64,000 bases of DNA from Blastococcus capsensis (GTDB lineage Bacteria; Actinomycetota; Actinomycetes; Mycobacteriales; Geodermatophilaceae). The notes beneath the pieces are model-generated. The model saw nothing but the letters and a program-made list of their open reading frames with translations. It did no database searches and was not told the DNA's origin. The stretch lies in the NCBI RefSeq assembly GCF_030165005.1, contig NZ_JASNNW010000009.1, positions 1 to 64,000 on the forward strand, in the 5' to 3' direction. The position numbers were made by a program, and so were the translations under genes. This document shows positions 12,384-23,406 of this stretch, in pieces; the first letter of the stretch is position 1; each line of letters starts with the position of its first letter.

Positions 12384-13052
12384 GTGCCGCGTTCCGCGCC
12401 CGGGTCGACGTCGGCGGGTCACCCAGGCCCGCGGCGCGACCCCGTCCCGCCGCTCGTCCCCGTGCCCTCACCTGCCACCACGGGCGCCTCCCTGCTGCTC
12501 AACGCCACGTACGAGCCGCTGTGCGTGGTGTCCAGCCGGCGGGCGATCGTGCTCGTCCTCGCCGAGAAGGCCGAGTCGGTCGACGTCACCGCCGAGCTGG
12601 TGCACGCCGAGAGCCTGAGCGTCCCCGTCCCCGTGGTCGTCCGCCTGACCCGCTACGTCCGGGTGCCGTACCCGGCGTCGGTGCCGCTGTCCCGGCGCGC
12701 GGTGTTCACCCGCGACGGGCAGACCTGCGTCTACTGCGGTGGCTCGGCCACGAGCATCGACCACGTGGTGCCCCGCAGCCGCGGAGGTACGCACACCTGG
12801 GACAACGTGGTCGCCGCCTGCCGCCGGTGCAACCACACCAAGGCCGACCGGTCCCTGGCCGAGCTGGGCTGGAAGCTGCCGCACCCGCCGAGCACGCCGA
12901 GCGGAGCGGCGTGGCGGCTGCTCGGCCACCGCACGGTGGACCCCCGCTGGCGGAACTGGCTGAGCATGCCGGAGAAGGTGGGCGAGCGTGCGACCTCACC
13001 GATCGGCACAGCAGCGGCGCGGCCGACGAGCGCCGGCGAGGAGGTGGCGTAG
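12384..13052 (+). CDS. HNH endonuclease family protein
   Basis: Protein of 222 residues with an HNH zinc-finger nuclease fold in its C-terminal half: TCVYCGG, SIDHVVPRSRGG, WDNVVAACRRCNHTKADR. The two CxxC pairs bind zinc and DHV carries the catalytic His. A near-perfect ribosome-binding site, GGAGGTGA, sits 4 bases before the GTG at 12384 and decides that start over an internal GTG at 12462. The N-terminal LLLNATYEPLCVVSSRRAI region is typical of this actinobacterial family (Rv2469c in M. tuberculosis). Its cellular DNA target is unknown; conservation in core synteny argues for a housekeeping role rather than a mobile one. Confidence 0.88.
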   Translation: MPRSAPGSTSAGHPGPRRDPVPPLVPVPSPATTGASLLLNATYEPLCVVSSRRAIVLVLAEKAESVDVTAELVHAESLSVPVPVVVRLTRYVRVPYPASVPLSRRAVFTRDGQTCVYCGGSATSIDHVVPRSRGGTHTWDNVVAACRRCNHTKADRSLAELGWKLPHPPSTPSGAAWRLLGHRTVDPRWRNWLSMPEKVGERATSPIGTAAARPTSAGEEVA

Positions 13053-13197
13053 GGGACCGCAGGAGTCCGGCGCCTCCGGTGATGGCGCGACCTCGTCGGA
13101 GATGGCGCGGCGGTCATGGGCTCAGGTGACGTCACCGCGCGTCGACCTGCTCAGCCGACGAGTGCCGGGCGGCGGCCGGGTCGGCCGGGCTGGCCGG

Positions 13198-13338
13198 TTA
13201 CTGGTCGACGTACGTGCTGGCCGCCGCGGTGACGGACGGCGCAGGAGTGGCTGACGCGCGCTTGCGGGTGGGACGACGCCCAGCAGTAAGTGCCGACCAG
13301 GCGTGGTTCGTGCGCGCGTTCGTGACATCAATACGCAT
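13198..13338 (-). CDS. Possible small protein (46 aa)
   Basis: A 46-codon reading frame beginning MRIDVTNARTNHAWSALTAG, with GGGGGCC about 5 bases before the ATG. It is basic and Ala/Thr-rich and not recognised. It is the only candidate gene in the 470-base gap between the HNH gene and the secreted-protein gene. The rest of the gap (13053-13523) shows no RNA gene or terminator I can support; it presumably carries the promoter for the secreted protein and sortase genes. Chance occurrence in GC-rich DNA is quite possible. Confidence 0.2.
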   Translation of the reverse strand: MRIDVTNARTNHAWSALTAGRRPTRKRASATPAPSVTAAASTYVDQ

Positions 13339-13523
13339 GTCAGGCCCCCGGTTGCTCGGCAGGAACTGATGGCTGTGGCCACGTCTCATGTCACACTCAG
13401 GTCACGCCGGGTCTCATCCGTATCGCGGCGCGCGTCATGCACGCAGATGGACTGACCGGTGACGTTACGTTCCCGCGGCAGTCAGCGCCGTTGGGGCGCT
13501 GCGGTCGCCGGAAGGTGTCCCCC

Positions 13524-14666
13524 ATGTCCAGCTCCACCCTGTCCCGCCGGCCGCCGGTGCAGCGCCTCGGCCTCGTCGGCATCGGTACCGCCCTCCTCCT
13601 CGTCGGGATCGCGTCCCCCGCCGGCGCGGCGACCGACGTCACCATCCCGCTCGAGCCCACCGAGGTCGAGCTGGGCGCCTTCCCGGTCGAGAACTTCGGC
13701 GCGATGGACCCCATGGCCGACCCGGCCACCGCGCCCGCCGTGACGCCCGTGCTGGTCCAGTACAGCGGCACGATCACCGTGGATCTGCCCACGGAGCTCG
13801 ACGACTCCGCCGTCGGGGCCGAACTGGTCTTCGACGACGACGGTGACGGCATCCCCGAGGCGACGTACTCCTCCAGCGTGGCGTCCACCGACCCCTACTA
13901 CCTCACCATCAGCGGCCAGGGCACCGGCAGCATCCAGGTGACCCTGCCGGCCGACGACCCGGTTGCCGGCGACGCCGCCACCTTGTTCCTCGAGCCGCTC
14001 ACCACGGACCCGGCGGACCTGTCTCCTGCGTTCACCTACTACGACCCGGTGTTCTACGAGCTCGCGTTCGACGTCTCCGCCCTCCCTGCGGAGAACGTCG
14101 CCCCCGAACTGCTCGCCGTGTCGCAGGTGCCGTGTGGGATCTCGTCCAGCACGCGCTGCGCCTTCCCGACCCCGGTGACAGCCGGCTCGACCGTCACGCT
14201 GGACCTGACCGCGGCCTCGGCCCTGCGTGAGCTCGGGCTCACCGACCTCACCGGTGTGCAGGTCGGCATCGCGCCGCTGGACGCCGACGGCGTCCAGACG
14301 GGTGCCGCGGCGGAGCTCCCGGCCCAGGTCACGGGGTCGACGGCGACCTTCGTGCTCCCGGCCGACACGGCAGCCGGCTCGTACGGCCTCGTGGTCGCTC
14401 AGGCGACCCCGTCGGGCGGCGTCTCGGTCGTCATCGTGGAGCTCACCGTGGTCGCTGAGGTCGCGGTCGCCCCGCCGGCGGCCGAGCCGGTCGTCAACCC
14501 CGGGCTGCACTCGAACACCGGCGTCGAGGCGGTCGAGGCGGGCTCCACCGGGACCGTCGCGGTCGCCGCAGGTGCCGGGATGCTGCTGCTCGCGGGGGCG
14601 GGTGGCATCACCGTCGCCCGCAGCCGGCGTCGTCCGGCGGTCGAGGGCGGGACGTGCGGGGTCTGA
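13524..14666 (+). CDS. Secreted, wall-anchored-type surface protein of unknown function
   Basis: 380 residues from the ATG at 13524. A signal peptide (hydrophobic VGIGTALLLVGIASPAGAA, cleavage near residue 36) is followed by an acidic Thr/Val-rich beta-type ectodomain. The C-terminus is built like a sorting signal: a short NPGLHSNTG segment, a hydrophobic helix (AVAAGAGMLLLAGAGGITVA) and a basic RSRRRP tail. It lacks a canonical LPxTG, so HSNTG is the best candidate recognition site (inference). One Cys pair (VPCGISSSTRC) may form a disulfide. The next gene is a sortase overlapping its 3' end, which implies a dedicated substrate-enzyme pair. Confidence 0.7.
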   Translation: MSSSTLSRRPPVQRLGLVGIGTALLLVGIASPAGAATDVTIPLEPTEVELGAFPVENFGAMDPMADPATAPAVTPVLVQYSGTITVDLPTELDDSAVGAELVFDDDGDGIPEATYSSSVASTDPYYLTISGQGTGSIQVTLPADDPVAGDAATLFLEPLTTDPADLSPAFTYYDPVFYELAFDVSALPAENVAPELLAVSQVPCGISSSTRCAFPTPVTAGSTVTLDLTAASALRELGLTDLTGVQVGIAPLDADGVQTGAAAELPAQVTGSTATFVLPADTAAGSYGLVVAQATPSGGVSVVIVELTVVAEVAVAPPAAEPVVNPGLHSNTGVEAVEAGSTGTVAVAAGAGMLLLAGAGGITVARSRRRPAVEGGTCGV

Positions 14667-15331
14667 CGCGGCCGGGCCGGCGCGCCGCTGCCGTCGCGGC
14701 GATCACCGCCCTCGGCATCGCCGGGGGCACGGTGCTCGCCGTCGGCCTGGCCGACGGCGACCAGCCGGCCGCGGCCATCGGGTCCGTCGACCCGGTGGCC
14801 GCGGCCACCGCGGCCCCGCCTCGTGAGGAGGCCCCGCAGCCGGCGCTGCCGCCGGCGGGGATCGTCCTGCCGACGCCGTCCTCGGACGTGCACGTGACCG
14901 TCCCCGCGCTCGGTATGGACCTGCCGGTGCTGCCGTTGACCCCTCGCGGCGGGGCGATCGACCCGCCCACCCTCACCGCCGCCTACTGGATCGAGCCGTA
15001 CGGCGATCCGGTCGGCGCGGCAGGGGAGAGCGACAACACGCTCTACCTCGCCGCGCACTCGACCGGCACCGGCGAGTACGGCTTCGACCCGCTGATGGAG
15101 ACCGACGGCGGGGGCAGCACGCTCGCCGCGGGGGACGTCGTCGAGGTCAGCACCCCCCAGGGGACGGTCAGCTACACCGTCGAGCGCACGAAGCGCTACG
15201 CCAAGGGTGAGCTGCCCGGCGCGACCGAGGTGTGGGAGGCGGCGCCGGGGCGGCTGGTGCTGATCACCTGCTTCCAGCGCGGTGGCGGCCGCGCCTCGAC
15301 CGAGAACCTCGTGATCTTCGCCGAATCCTGA
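14654..15331 (+). CDS. Class F-type sortase
   Basis: Membrane-tethered transpeptidase of 225 residues. An N-terminal hydrophobic helix (AVAAITALGIAGGTVLAVGLA) and a Pro/Ala linker precede the sortase barrel, which has LYLAAHSTG (catalytic His), VLITCFQRGG (catalytic Cys in TC) and a downstream Arg in GGRASTENL. The layout fits the actinobacterial class F/E sortases. The GTG start at 14654 lies inside the 3' end of the preceding secreted-protein gene (13-base overlap), so both are made together. It probably links that protein to peptidoglycan. Confidence 0.83.
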   Translation: MRGLTRPGRRAAAVAAITALGIAGGTVLAVGLADGDQPAAAIGSVDPVAAATAAPPREEAPQPALPPAGIVLPTPSSDVHVTVPALGMDLPVLPLTPRGGAIDPPTLTAAYWIEPYGDPVGAAGESDNTLYLAAHSTGTGEYGFDPLMETDGGGSTLAAGDVVEVSTPQGTVSYTVERTKRYAKGELPGATEVWEAAPGRLVLITCFQRGGGRASTENLVIFAES

Positions 15332-15379
15332 TCGGGTGACGCGGGGCGCACGCTGGGTTCCCCTCGTGCGCCCCGCTCG

Positions 15380-15660
15380 CCGGCACCTCGCCGAGGCGGC
15401 CGACGGATACGCCGGTGGCCAGCACGCCGCCGGTCCGCCGCGACTGCTCGATCCAGTCCTGCCACGAGTCGACGAGCTGCCGGCCCTCGCCTGCTCCACC
15501 ACCCGGGCCACGCCGGCGGGGTAGCGAGATGCACGCAGCGCAACGGGTTCCCGTCGAGGGGCAGCAGCCGGTCGGCGTCGTCGTCGGTGCCGACGAACCG
15601 GTGGCGGAAGCCGGCCAGCGCGTCGCCGGTGTCGACTTGCTCGGCGGCCGCGTGGGCGAC
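15380..15660 (-). pseudogene. kynU: Kynureninase N-terminal remnant (frameshifted)
   Basis: Strand - carries a kynureninase-like N-terminus broken across frames. One frame reads VDTGDALAGFRHRFVG then LLPLDGNPL (the LDGNSLG motif region). A second frame continues with YPAGVARVVEQARA, and a third with QLVDSWQDWIEQSRRTGGVL. No PLP-binding domain follows and the rest of the enzyme is absent. The gap 15332-15848 between the sortase and amidase genes holds only this debris. Assignment rests on the order of motifs and is moderately sure. Confidence 0.55.
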
Positions 15661-15848
15661 CGGGGTTCACGTCGTCGTCCCCTACGCAGCCGGCGTCGTG
15701 GCCGTGCCCCGATCCGGTGCGGAGGCGAGCCATGCCCGGATGCCGTCGCCGAGGTCGGCCAGCGCGCCGGCGACCAGAAGATCCGGGACGGCCGGCCCAG
15801 GGACGCGGCCGGAGGCTGGCGTCCGCAGGCCCCGATAGCGTGCGGAGC

Positions 15849-17282
15849 GTGACGCAGTTGCACGACCTCACCGCACTCGAGCAGGCCGCCGCCGTCCGCG
15901 CGAAGGAGGTGAGCCCCACCGAGCTGGTGGAGCACGCGCTGCACCGGATCGACGCCCTCGACGCCGACCTCGGCGCGTTCATCACCGTGACGCCCGGGCG
16001 GGCGCGCGCTGCCGCGGCCGCCGCGGAGGTGCGGCTGCGCGAGGGCGGGGAGCTGCCCCCGTTGCTCGGCGTCCCGACCGCGATCAAGGACCTCAACAAC
16101 ACCGCCGGCGTCCGTACGACGTTCGGCTCTTCGGCCATGGCCGGCTTCGTTCCCCGGGTCGACGACGCCGTCGTCATCCGGCTGGCCGGCGCCGGGACGA
16201 TCAGCGTCGGCAAGACGAACACGCCGGAGTTCGGCTTCCCCTGCTGGACCGACAACGACCTGGTCGGCCCCGCCCGCTCACCGTGGGACACCTCCCGGCT
16301 GGCCGGCGGCTCCAGCGGTGGGGCCGCGGTCGCCGTCGCGGCCGGGTTCGTGCCGTTCGCCCAGGGCAGCGACGGAGGCGGCTCCGTGCGCATCCCGGCG
16401 AGCATCAACGGGCTGTTCGGCATCAAGCCCACCCGCGGCCGGATCAGCAACGCGCCCTACGGCAGCGAGACGACCGGTCTGGGAACCAACGGGCCCCTGG
16501 CCCGCACCGTGCGGGACGCCGTCGCGATGCTCGACGCGATGGCCGGCCCGGAGGTCGGTGATCCGTTCTGGGCCCCGCCGCTGCCGGCGGGGGAGACCTT
16601 CCTCGGGTGGGCCGACCGGGAGCCGGGCCGGCTCCGGGTCGGCCGGTTCGTGCAGTCGGCGGTGCCCGGGGTGGAGCTGGAGCCGGAGGTCGCGGAGGCC
16701 CTCGATGACGCCGCCCGGCTGCTGGAGGGCCTGGGCCACACCGTCGAGGACGCCCCGTCCGGCCTGCTGGACCCGACGGTGCTGCCGTCCTTCGAGCGGG
16801 TGTGGGCGCTGAGCGCGACGACCCTGCCGGTGCCGCCCGACCGCGTCGACCAGCTGCGGCCGCTCACCCGGTGGATGCGCGACCGCGGGCTGGCGATGTC
16901 GGCCCGGGACGCGATGGAGGCGATGTTCGCCCTGCGGCTGTTCTCGCGGCGATTCATCCGCGCCACCGCCGGGTTCGACGTCCTGCTCGCACCGGTGCTC
17001 ACCATGACCCCGCGGCCGATCGGCTGGTTCCAGGCCGACGGGGAGGGCGCGCCCGACTTCGAGCGGCAGAAGCGCTATGCCGCCTTCACCGCGCTGTTCA
17101 ACGTCACGGGCCAGCCCGCGGTCAGCGTGCCGCTGCACTGGACGGCCGATGACCTGCCGGTCGGGACGATGCTGGTCGGCCGCCCGGCGGACGAGGCGAC
17201 GCTGGTCTCCCTGTCGGCACAGCTGGAGGCCGCCCGGCCCTGGGTGCACCGCCGCCCCGCCGTCTGGGGCGACACCCGATGA
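15849..17282 (+). CDS. Amidase signature family protein
   Basis: 477 residues with the amidase-signature triad region: TAIKDLNNTAG (catalytic Lys), GGSSGGAAVA and GSDGGGSVRIPA (cis-Ser and nucleophile Ser), plus GIKPTRGRIS. These enzymes hydrolyse carboxamides; the substrate here is unknown. The start is the GTG at 15849, giving VTQLHDLTALEQAAAVRAKE, a normal family N-terminus. A second amidase of the same family lies at 56270-57724. It is not gatA because gatB/gatC are absent, and the C-terminus is amidase-like. Confidence 0.88.
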   Translation: MTQLHDLTALEQAAAVRAKEVSPTELVEHALHRIDALDADLGAFITVTPGRARAAAAAAEVRLREGGELPPLLGVPTAIKDLNNTAGVRTTFGSSAMAGFVPRVDDAVVIRLAGAGTISVGKTNTPEFGFPCWTDNDLVGPARSPWDTSRLAGGSSGGAAVAVAAGFVPFAQGSDGGGSVRIPASINGLFGIKPTRGRISNAPYGSETTGLGTNGPLARTVRDAVAMLDAMAGPEVGDPFWAPPLPAGETFLGWADREPGRLRVGRFVQSAVPGVELEPEVAEALDDAARLLEGLGHTVEDAPSGLLDPTVLPSFERVWALSATTLPVPPDRVDQLRPLTRWMRDRGLAMSARDAMEAMFALRLFSRRFIRATAGFDVLLAPVLTMTPRPIGWFQADGEGAPDFERQKRYAAFTALFNVTGQPAVSVPLHWTADDLPVGTMLVGRPADEATLVSLSAQLEAARPWVHRRPAVWGDTR

Positions 17283-17311
17283 TCACGAGCGACTGCCGGT
17301 AGGTTGTCCCC

Positions 17312-17722
17312 GTGTTCGACGCTGAGTGGTACCTCGTCTTCGCCGGCATCCCCCTGGCCATCACCGCGGTGCTGGCGCTGCTGACCCTCCGGCCGGGCAA
17401 GGACCGGCGCCCCCGGTACAAGCCGGGCCAGCCCTGGAACTACGGCCCGGTCTGGTACGAGCCGCACCCGGCGCACGTCGGCGGGGGCTCCGAGCACGGT
17501 CCCGCGCCGACGCACGGGCCGGCGTCCGTCCCGGGCAGCGGCACCTCCGCTCTGGGGTCCTCCATGTACCCCGAGCAGCCCGGGGAACGACCGCTGGAGA
17601 CCGAGGGCGGCGCCGGCCCGGCCGTCGCCTCCGCCGGTGCCGACCGGCCGCACGGTGGCGCCACCGCCGCCCGCATCCCGTCGCCCGCCGGTCCGCTGGG
17701 CGGCGCCCGTGGGACCTGGTGA
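17312..17722 (+). CDS. ctaJ: Small single-helix membrane protein, CtaJ-like
   Basis: 136 residues: one N-terminal transmembrane helix (EWYLVFAGIPLAITAVLALLTL), then a basic stretch RPRYKPGQPWNYGPVWYEPHP and a long Gly/Pro/Ser-rich tail. The helix-RYxPGQPW-PVWY arrangement recalls the aa3-type cytochrome oxidase accessory subunit CtaJ of mycobacteria, which would place it in the respiratory supercomplex. That assignment is from memory of the family pattern and is uncertain. The GTG start at 17312 follows the amidase gene by 29 bases, and the DUF5130 gene is next. Confidence 0.5.
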   Translation: MFDAEWYLVFAGIPLAITAVLALLTLRPGKDRRPRYKPGQPWNYGPVWYEPHPAHVGGGSEHGPAPTHGPASVPGSGTSALGSSMYPEQPGERPLETEGGAGPAVASAGADRPHGGATAARIPSPAGPLGGARGTW

Positions 17723-17776
17723 CGAGGCCCCGGTGAACCTTCCTGACGTTCCGACGACCCCCTCCGGAGACCGGCG

Positions 17777-18238
17777 ATGAGCAGCGCGCTCGACACTTCC
17801 TCCTACGACACCGCCACCGAGGCGACGGCGCCCTCCCGCAACGAGGAGGCGCCCGTCGACCGGGTGTTCAGCTACCAGGAACTGGCTCGGCTGGACGAGG
17901 CGCTGACCATGTCGTCGCGCGAGACGGGGCTGCGGTTCACGCTCTACGTCGGCGAGCTGCGCACGCCCACCCGCGCGCACGCCGAGGAGTTGCACGCCCG
18001 CTCCGGCGTCAGCCCGGCCGATGCGGTGCTGATCGCCGTCTCGCCGGGGCAGCGGGTGGTGGAGGTCGTCACCGGTGCGGGGGCGGCCCGGCGGCTGCCC
18101 GACCGTGCCTGCGCCCTTGCCGTCCTCTCCATGACCAGCGCCTTCGGCGCCGGTGACCTGGTGGGCGGGATCGTCAACGGGCTGCGCCAGCTGTCCGACC
18201 AGGCCGGCCACCCGGCGGGGCTGCGGCCAACCCACTGA
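17777..18238 (+). CDS. DUF5130 family protein (TPM-like)
   Basis: 153 residues. After a polar N-terminus it shows FSYQELARLDEALTMSSRETGLRFTLYVGEL and GQRVVEVVTGAGAARRLPDRACALAVLSM, the pattern of the actinobacterial DUF5130 family related to TPM domains. No membrane helix is clear. Function is unknown. In M. tuberculosis the homologue (Rv2468c) lies beside pepN, and here it is convergent with pepN, so the position is conserved. The ATG is preceded by a CCGGAGA ribosome-binding site. Confidence 0.8.
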   Translation: MSSALDTSSYDTATEATAPSRNEEAPVDRVFSYQELARLDEALTMSSRETGLRFTLYVGELRTPTRAHAEELHARSGVSPADAVLIAVSPGQRVVEVVTGAGAARRLPDRACALAVLSMTSAFGAGDLVGGIVNGLRQLSDQAGHPAGLRPTH

Positions 18239-18365
18239 GCCGGAGGCGCCCTGCGAGGCGCTCCGACGAGTGGGAGCCGGAGGTCTCCGCGAGGAGGAGC
18301 GGGTAAGGCTCAGCGGCGGGCGGGGACGGCACCTGGTCGCGGTGTCGGCCGGGTAGGCCGACGGA

Positions 18366-20909
<2,544 letters not shown>

Positions 20910-21052
20910 AGCGGCAGCTTGTCATGCGGGGACGACGGTCCGCCCGCCCGTGCGCAGGACCCCCCGGGGAACAAGCCCACCCCCAGCTGGCTTCCCACCA
21001 GCAGAGACGGCCCCGGGCGCTCCCAGCCCGGGCCACGGAACGAGGAGAACGC

Positions 21053-21718
21053 ATGACCGACGCAGTGCAGAGCGCCCCCACCAAGGCCCGCGTGGACTTC
21101 TGGTTCGACCCGCTGTGCCCGTGGGCCTGGCTGACCAGCCGCTGGGTGCTGGAGGCGGCCAAGGTGCGCGACATCGACCTGCACTGGCACGTCATGTCCC
21201 TCGCCGTCCTCAACCGCGGGCGGGACCTGTCCGAGGACTACCTGGAGATGATGAAGCAGGCGATCGGGCCGGTCCGCGTCGCGACCGCCGCCGCACAGCA
21301 GCACGGCGACGAGGTGCTCGGCGACCTCTACACGGCCATGGGCACGCTGCGGCACCACGAGGGCCGCGAGCTGGCGGACATCATCGCCCCCGCCCTGGAG
21401 CGGGTGGGTCTGCCGGCGTCGCTGGCCGAGGCCGCCACCTCGACCGAGTACGACGAGGTGCTGGAGAAGAGCCACCACGCGGGCATGGACCCGGTCGGCG
21501 ACGACGTCGGCACGCCGGTCATGCACATCGACGGGGTCGCCTTCTTCGGCCCGGTCATCAGCAAGGTGCCCACCGGCGAGGAGGCCGGCAAGGCGTTCGA
21601 CGGCGCGGTTCTGCTGGCGAACCTGCCCGACTTCTGGGAGCTCAAGCGCACCCGCACCTCCGGCCCGGACATGGACTCCGTCCCGGCCGACGCCCTGGAG
21701 CTCACCCGCTCCCGCTGA
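21053..21718 (+). CDS. Mycothiol-dependent DsbA-like oxidoreductase (Rv2466c family)
   Basis: 221 residues in the DsbA/FrnE-like thioredoxin fold: [19 protein letters not shown] near residue 16, [31 protein letters not shown] with the cis-Pro, and [17 protein letters not shown]. Rv2466c of M. tuberculosis is a mycothiol-dependent reductase/nitroreductase with a CPWC site. Here the second Cys is Ala (CPWA), so it would act as a monothiol enzyme with mycothiol as resolving thiol (inference). A GAGGAG ribosome-binding site lies 5 bases before the ATG at 21053. A gene-end hairpin follows. Confidence 0.9.
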   Translation: MTDAVQSAPTKARVDFWFDPLCPWAWLTSRWVLEAAKVRDIDLHWHVMSLAVLNRGRDLSEDYLEMMKQAIGPVRVATAAAQQHGDEVLGDLYTAMGTLRHHEGRELADIIAPALERVGLPASLAEAATSTEYDEVLEKSHHAGMDPVGDDVGTPVMHIDGVAFFGPVISKVPTGEEAGKAFDGAVLLANLPDFWELKRTRTSGPDMDSVPADALELTRSR

Positions 21719-21732
21719 GGGAGGACCCCTCG

Positions 21733-21791
21733 AAGGGCCCCGCTGCCCCCCGCCACTCGCAGGCTCGCGGCGGGGCCCTGCAGCGGGGCCT
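21733..21791. terminator. Gene-end hairpin (repeat family member 3)
   Basis: Outer arms GGCCCCGCTGC (21736-21746) and GCAGCGGGGCC (21780-21790) enclose inner arms CCCCGCC and GGCGGGG around a CACTCGCAGGCTCGC loop. It sits 15 bases after the stop of the oxidoreductase gene. It shares the interior and loop with the hairpins at 1.8 and 7.3 kb; only the outer stem sequence differs. Confidence 0.7.
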
Positions 21792-21853
21792 GACCGCTAC
21801 TAGGGGGCTGCGGCGGGACCGCGCCGGGCCACGGCGTGCGGCATGCTGTCGGC

Positions 21854-22615
21854 GTGCCGCACCCCACCCGCCAGCGCATCTTCATCTCCGGGGCCAGCTC
21901 CGGCCTGGGTGAGGGCATGGCCCGCCGGTTCGCCGCCCTGGGCCGCGAGCTCGCCCTGTGCGCCCGACGCGTCGAGCGGCTCGAGGCGCTCCAGGCGGAA
22001 CTGCGCTCGGCGCACCCAGGGGTGCGGGTGGAGGTCGCGGCCATGGACGTCGACGACGCCGGATCGGTGGCCACCGTGTTCCCCGAGCTGGCCGACCGGC
22101 TCGGCGGGTTCGACCGGGTGATCGTCAACGCCGGCATCGGCAAGGGCGCCTCGGTGGGCACCGGCGGGGCGGCGGGCAACCGCGCCGTCCTGCACACCAA
22201 CGTGCTCGGCTCCCACGCCCAGTGCGAGGCGGCGATGGAGTTGTTCCGCCGCCAGGGGATGGGTCACCTGGTGCTCATCTCCTCGGTGGCCTCGGTCCGT
22301 GGCATGCCCGACAGCCGCACCGCCTACGGGGCGAGCAAGGCGGCACTGAACGCGCTGGCCGAGGGCATCCGCTCCGATGTCTACGGCGCGCAGATCGTGG
22401 TCTCCTCGATCCTGCCCGGCTACATCGCGACCGACATCAACGTGGGCCGTCGCGGGCCGCTCACCGTGGGCCTGGACAAGGGCGTCGACGCGCTCGTCCA
22501 GGTCATCGAGCGCGAGCCGGTGCGCGGCTACGTGCCCGAGTTCCCGTGGCGCCCGGTGGCCGGCCTGCTCCGGGTGCTGCCGCTGTCGGTGCTCCGCCGG
22601 GTCACCGGTTCCTGA
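21854..22615 (+). CDS. Short-chain dehydrogenase/reductase (SDR)
   Basis: Classical SDR of 253 residues: cofactor motif GASSGLGEG near residue 12, DVDDAGS, NAGIG, and the catalytic set SSVASVRG...YGASK with the usual Ser-Tyr-Lys spacing. It is an NAD(P)-dependent oxidoreductase; the substrate is unknown. The GTG at 21854 yields VPHPTRQRIFISGASSGLG. A hydrophobic C-terminus (VAGLLRVLPLSVLRRV) may associate with membrane. It stands alone between two hairpins. Confidence 0.85.
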   Translation: MPHPTRQRIFISGASSGLGEGMARRFAALGRELALCARRVERLEALQAELRSAHPGVRVEVAAMDVDDAGSVATVFPELADRLGGFDRVIVNAGIGKGASVGTGGAAGNRAVLHTNVLGSHAQCEAAMELFRRQGMGHLVLISSVASVRGMPDSRTAYGASKAALNALAEGIRSDVYGAQIVVSSILPGYIATDINVGRRGPLTVGLDKGVDALVQVIEREPVRGYVPEFPWRPVAGLLRVLPLSVLRRVTGS

Positions 22616-22714
22616 AAGGACCTCGTCCTCCCCATTCTTCGCAAGCCCAGGGCGGTGCCCTGGACGAGGCCACTGGACCGCTCGCAGGCTCGCGGCGAGC
22701 CTCCGGACGGGGCC
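22616..22714. terminator. Gene-end hairpin(s) between convergent genes (repeat family member 4)
   Basis: CCTCGTCC (22621-22628) pairs with GGACGAGG (22662-22669) around a CAGGGC/GCCCTG inner stem. A second segment (22673-22714) again contains the CTCGCAGGCTCGCGG loop core. The leader TGAAAGGACC matches members 1 and 2. It separates the convergent SDR and DUF429 genes and may serve both strands. Confidence 0.6.
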
Positions 22715-23380
22715 TTACCAGCTGATCCGCATCGGCCGGCTCCGGGCGTCCCGGGCGCCGTCACCCACGCACTCGGCGGTCCCCGCTGCGATCCGCTGCG
22801 CCGACCACGCCACCGCGCAGGCGTCCAGCGCGTCGACCAGCGGAAGTTGTGACGGAGCGGTGGCCAAGGCGTCGAGCACGTCCATGACCGGCGCCAGCGC
22901 CCGGATCCGCTGGGCCTGCCCCCGCGGACGGGCCTTGCGGTCGCGCACCCGATCGTCGAGCGCCCGGAACGCCAGCTCCGGGTGCACCTCGAGCACCCGG
23001 TGGGTCGGCGGGTCGCCCAGTGCGTCGTCCAGGGACCGGATGGCCGGGACCAGGTTCCAGGTCTGCGCGGAGATCGACCGTCCGGAGGCGGCGACGGCGA
23101 GCCTCCGGGCCTCCGCGTAGGACGACGCGGCGAGCACGGGCCGCACCGGCGCCGGGAACACCGTGGCACCGGCACCGGAGAGCCGCCGGCGCGCCGCGAC
23201 GTCGCACCCGCGGATCCCGCCGTCCGACAGCCCGATCGGCATGTCGATCCCCACGACCTCGACATCGGGCACGGCGAGGACGGCGGCTGCGTCGTCCAGG
23301 TCGAGCAGGGTCACCCGGCGGCCGTCCAGGACCGCACCGACCCAGCGACCGCGCCAGCCGTCGACCCCCAGGACCGCCAC
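22715..23380 (-). CDS. DUF429 family protein
   Basis: 221 residues starting MAVLGVDGWRGRWVGAVL, then VVGIDMPIGLSDGG, a Cys-Asp-rich RGCDVAARR, VFPAPVRP, RSISAQTWNLVPAIRSLD and EVHPELAFRAL. This matches the DUF429 family, whose RNase H-like acidic residues (D7, D49-type) suggest a nuclease-like fold. No function is established. It is convergent with the SDR gene and divergent from rpiB, 26 bases away. Confidence 0.8.
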   Translation of the reverse strand: MAVLGVDGWRGRWVGAVLDGRRVTLLDLDDAAAVLAVPDVEVVGIDMPIGLSDGGIRGCDVAARRRLSGAGATVFPAPVRPVLAASSYAEARRLAVAASGRSISAQTWNLVPAIRSLDDALGDPPTHRVLEVHPELAFRALDDRVRDRKARPRGQAQRIRALAPVMDVLDALATAPSQLPLVDALDACAVAWSAQRIAAGTAECVGDGARDARSRPMRISW

Positions 23381-23406
23381 GACGGGAGCCTGTCAGACTC
23401 GCCGGC

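Noticed and set aside
14399-16450. A 683-codon strand - frame over the sortase and amidase genes
   Set aside because: Shadow of two recognised genes; a short internal segment contributes to the kynureninase remnant only.
15849-17282. GatA subunit of the tRNA amidotransferase
   Set aside because: No gatB or gatC neighbours, and the sequence, like its paralogue at 56270, fits general amidase-signature hydrolases.
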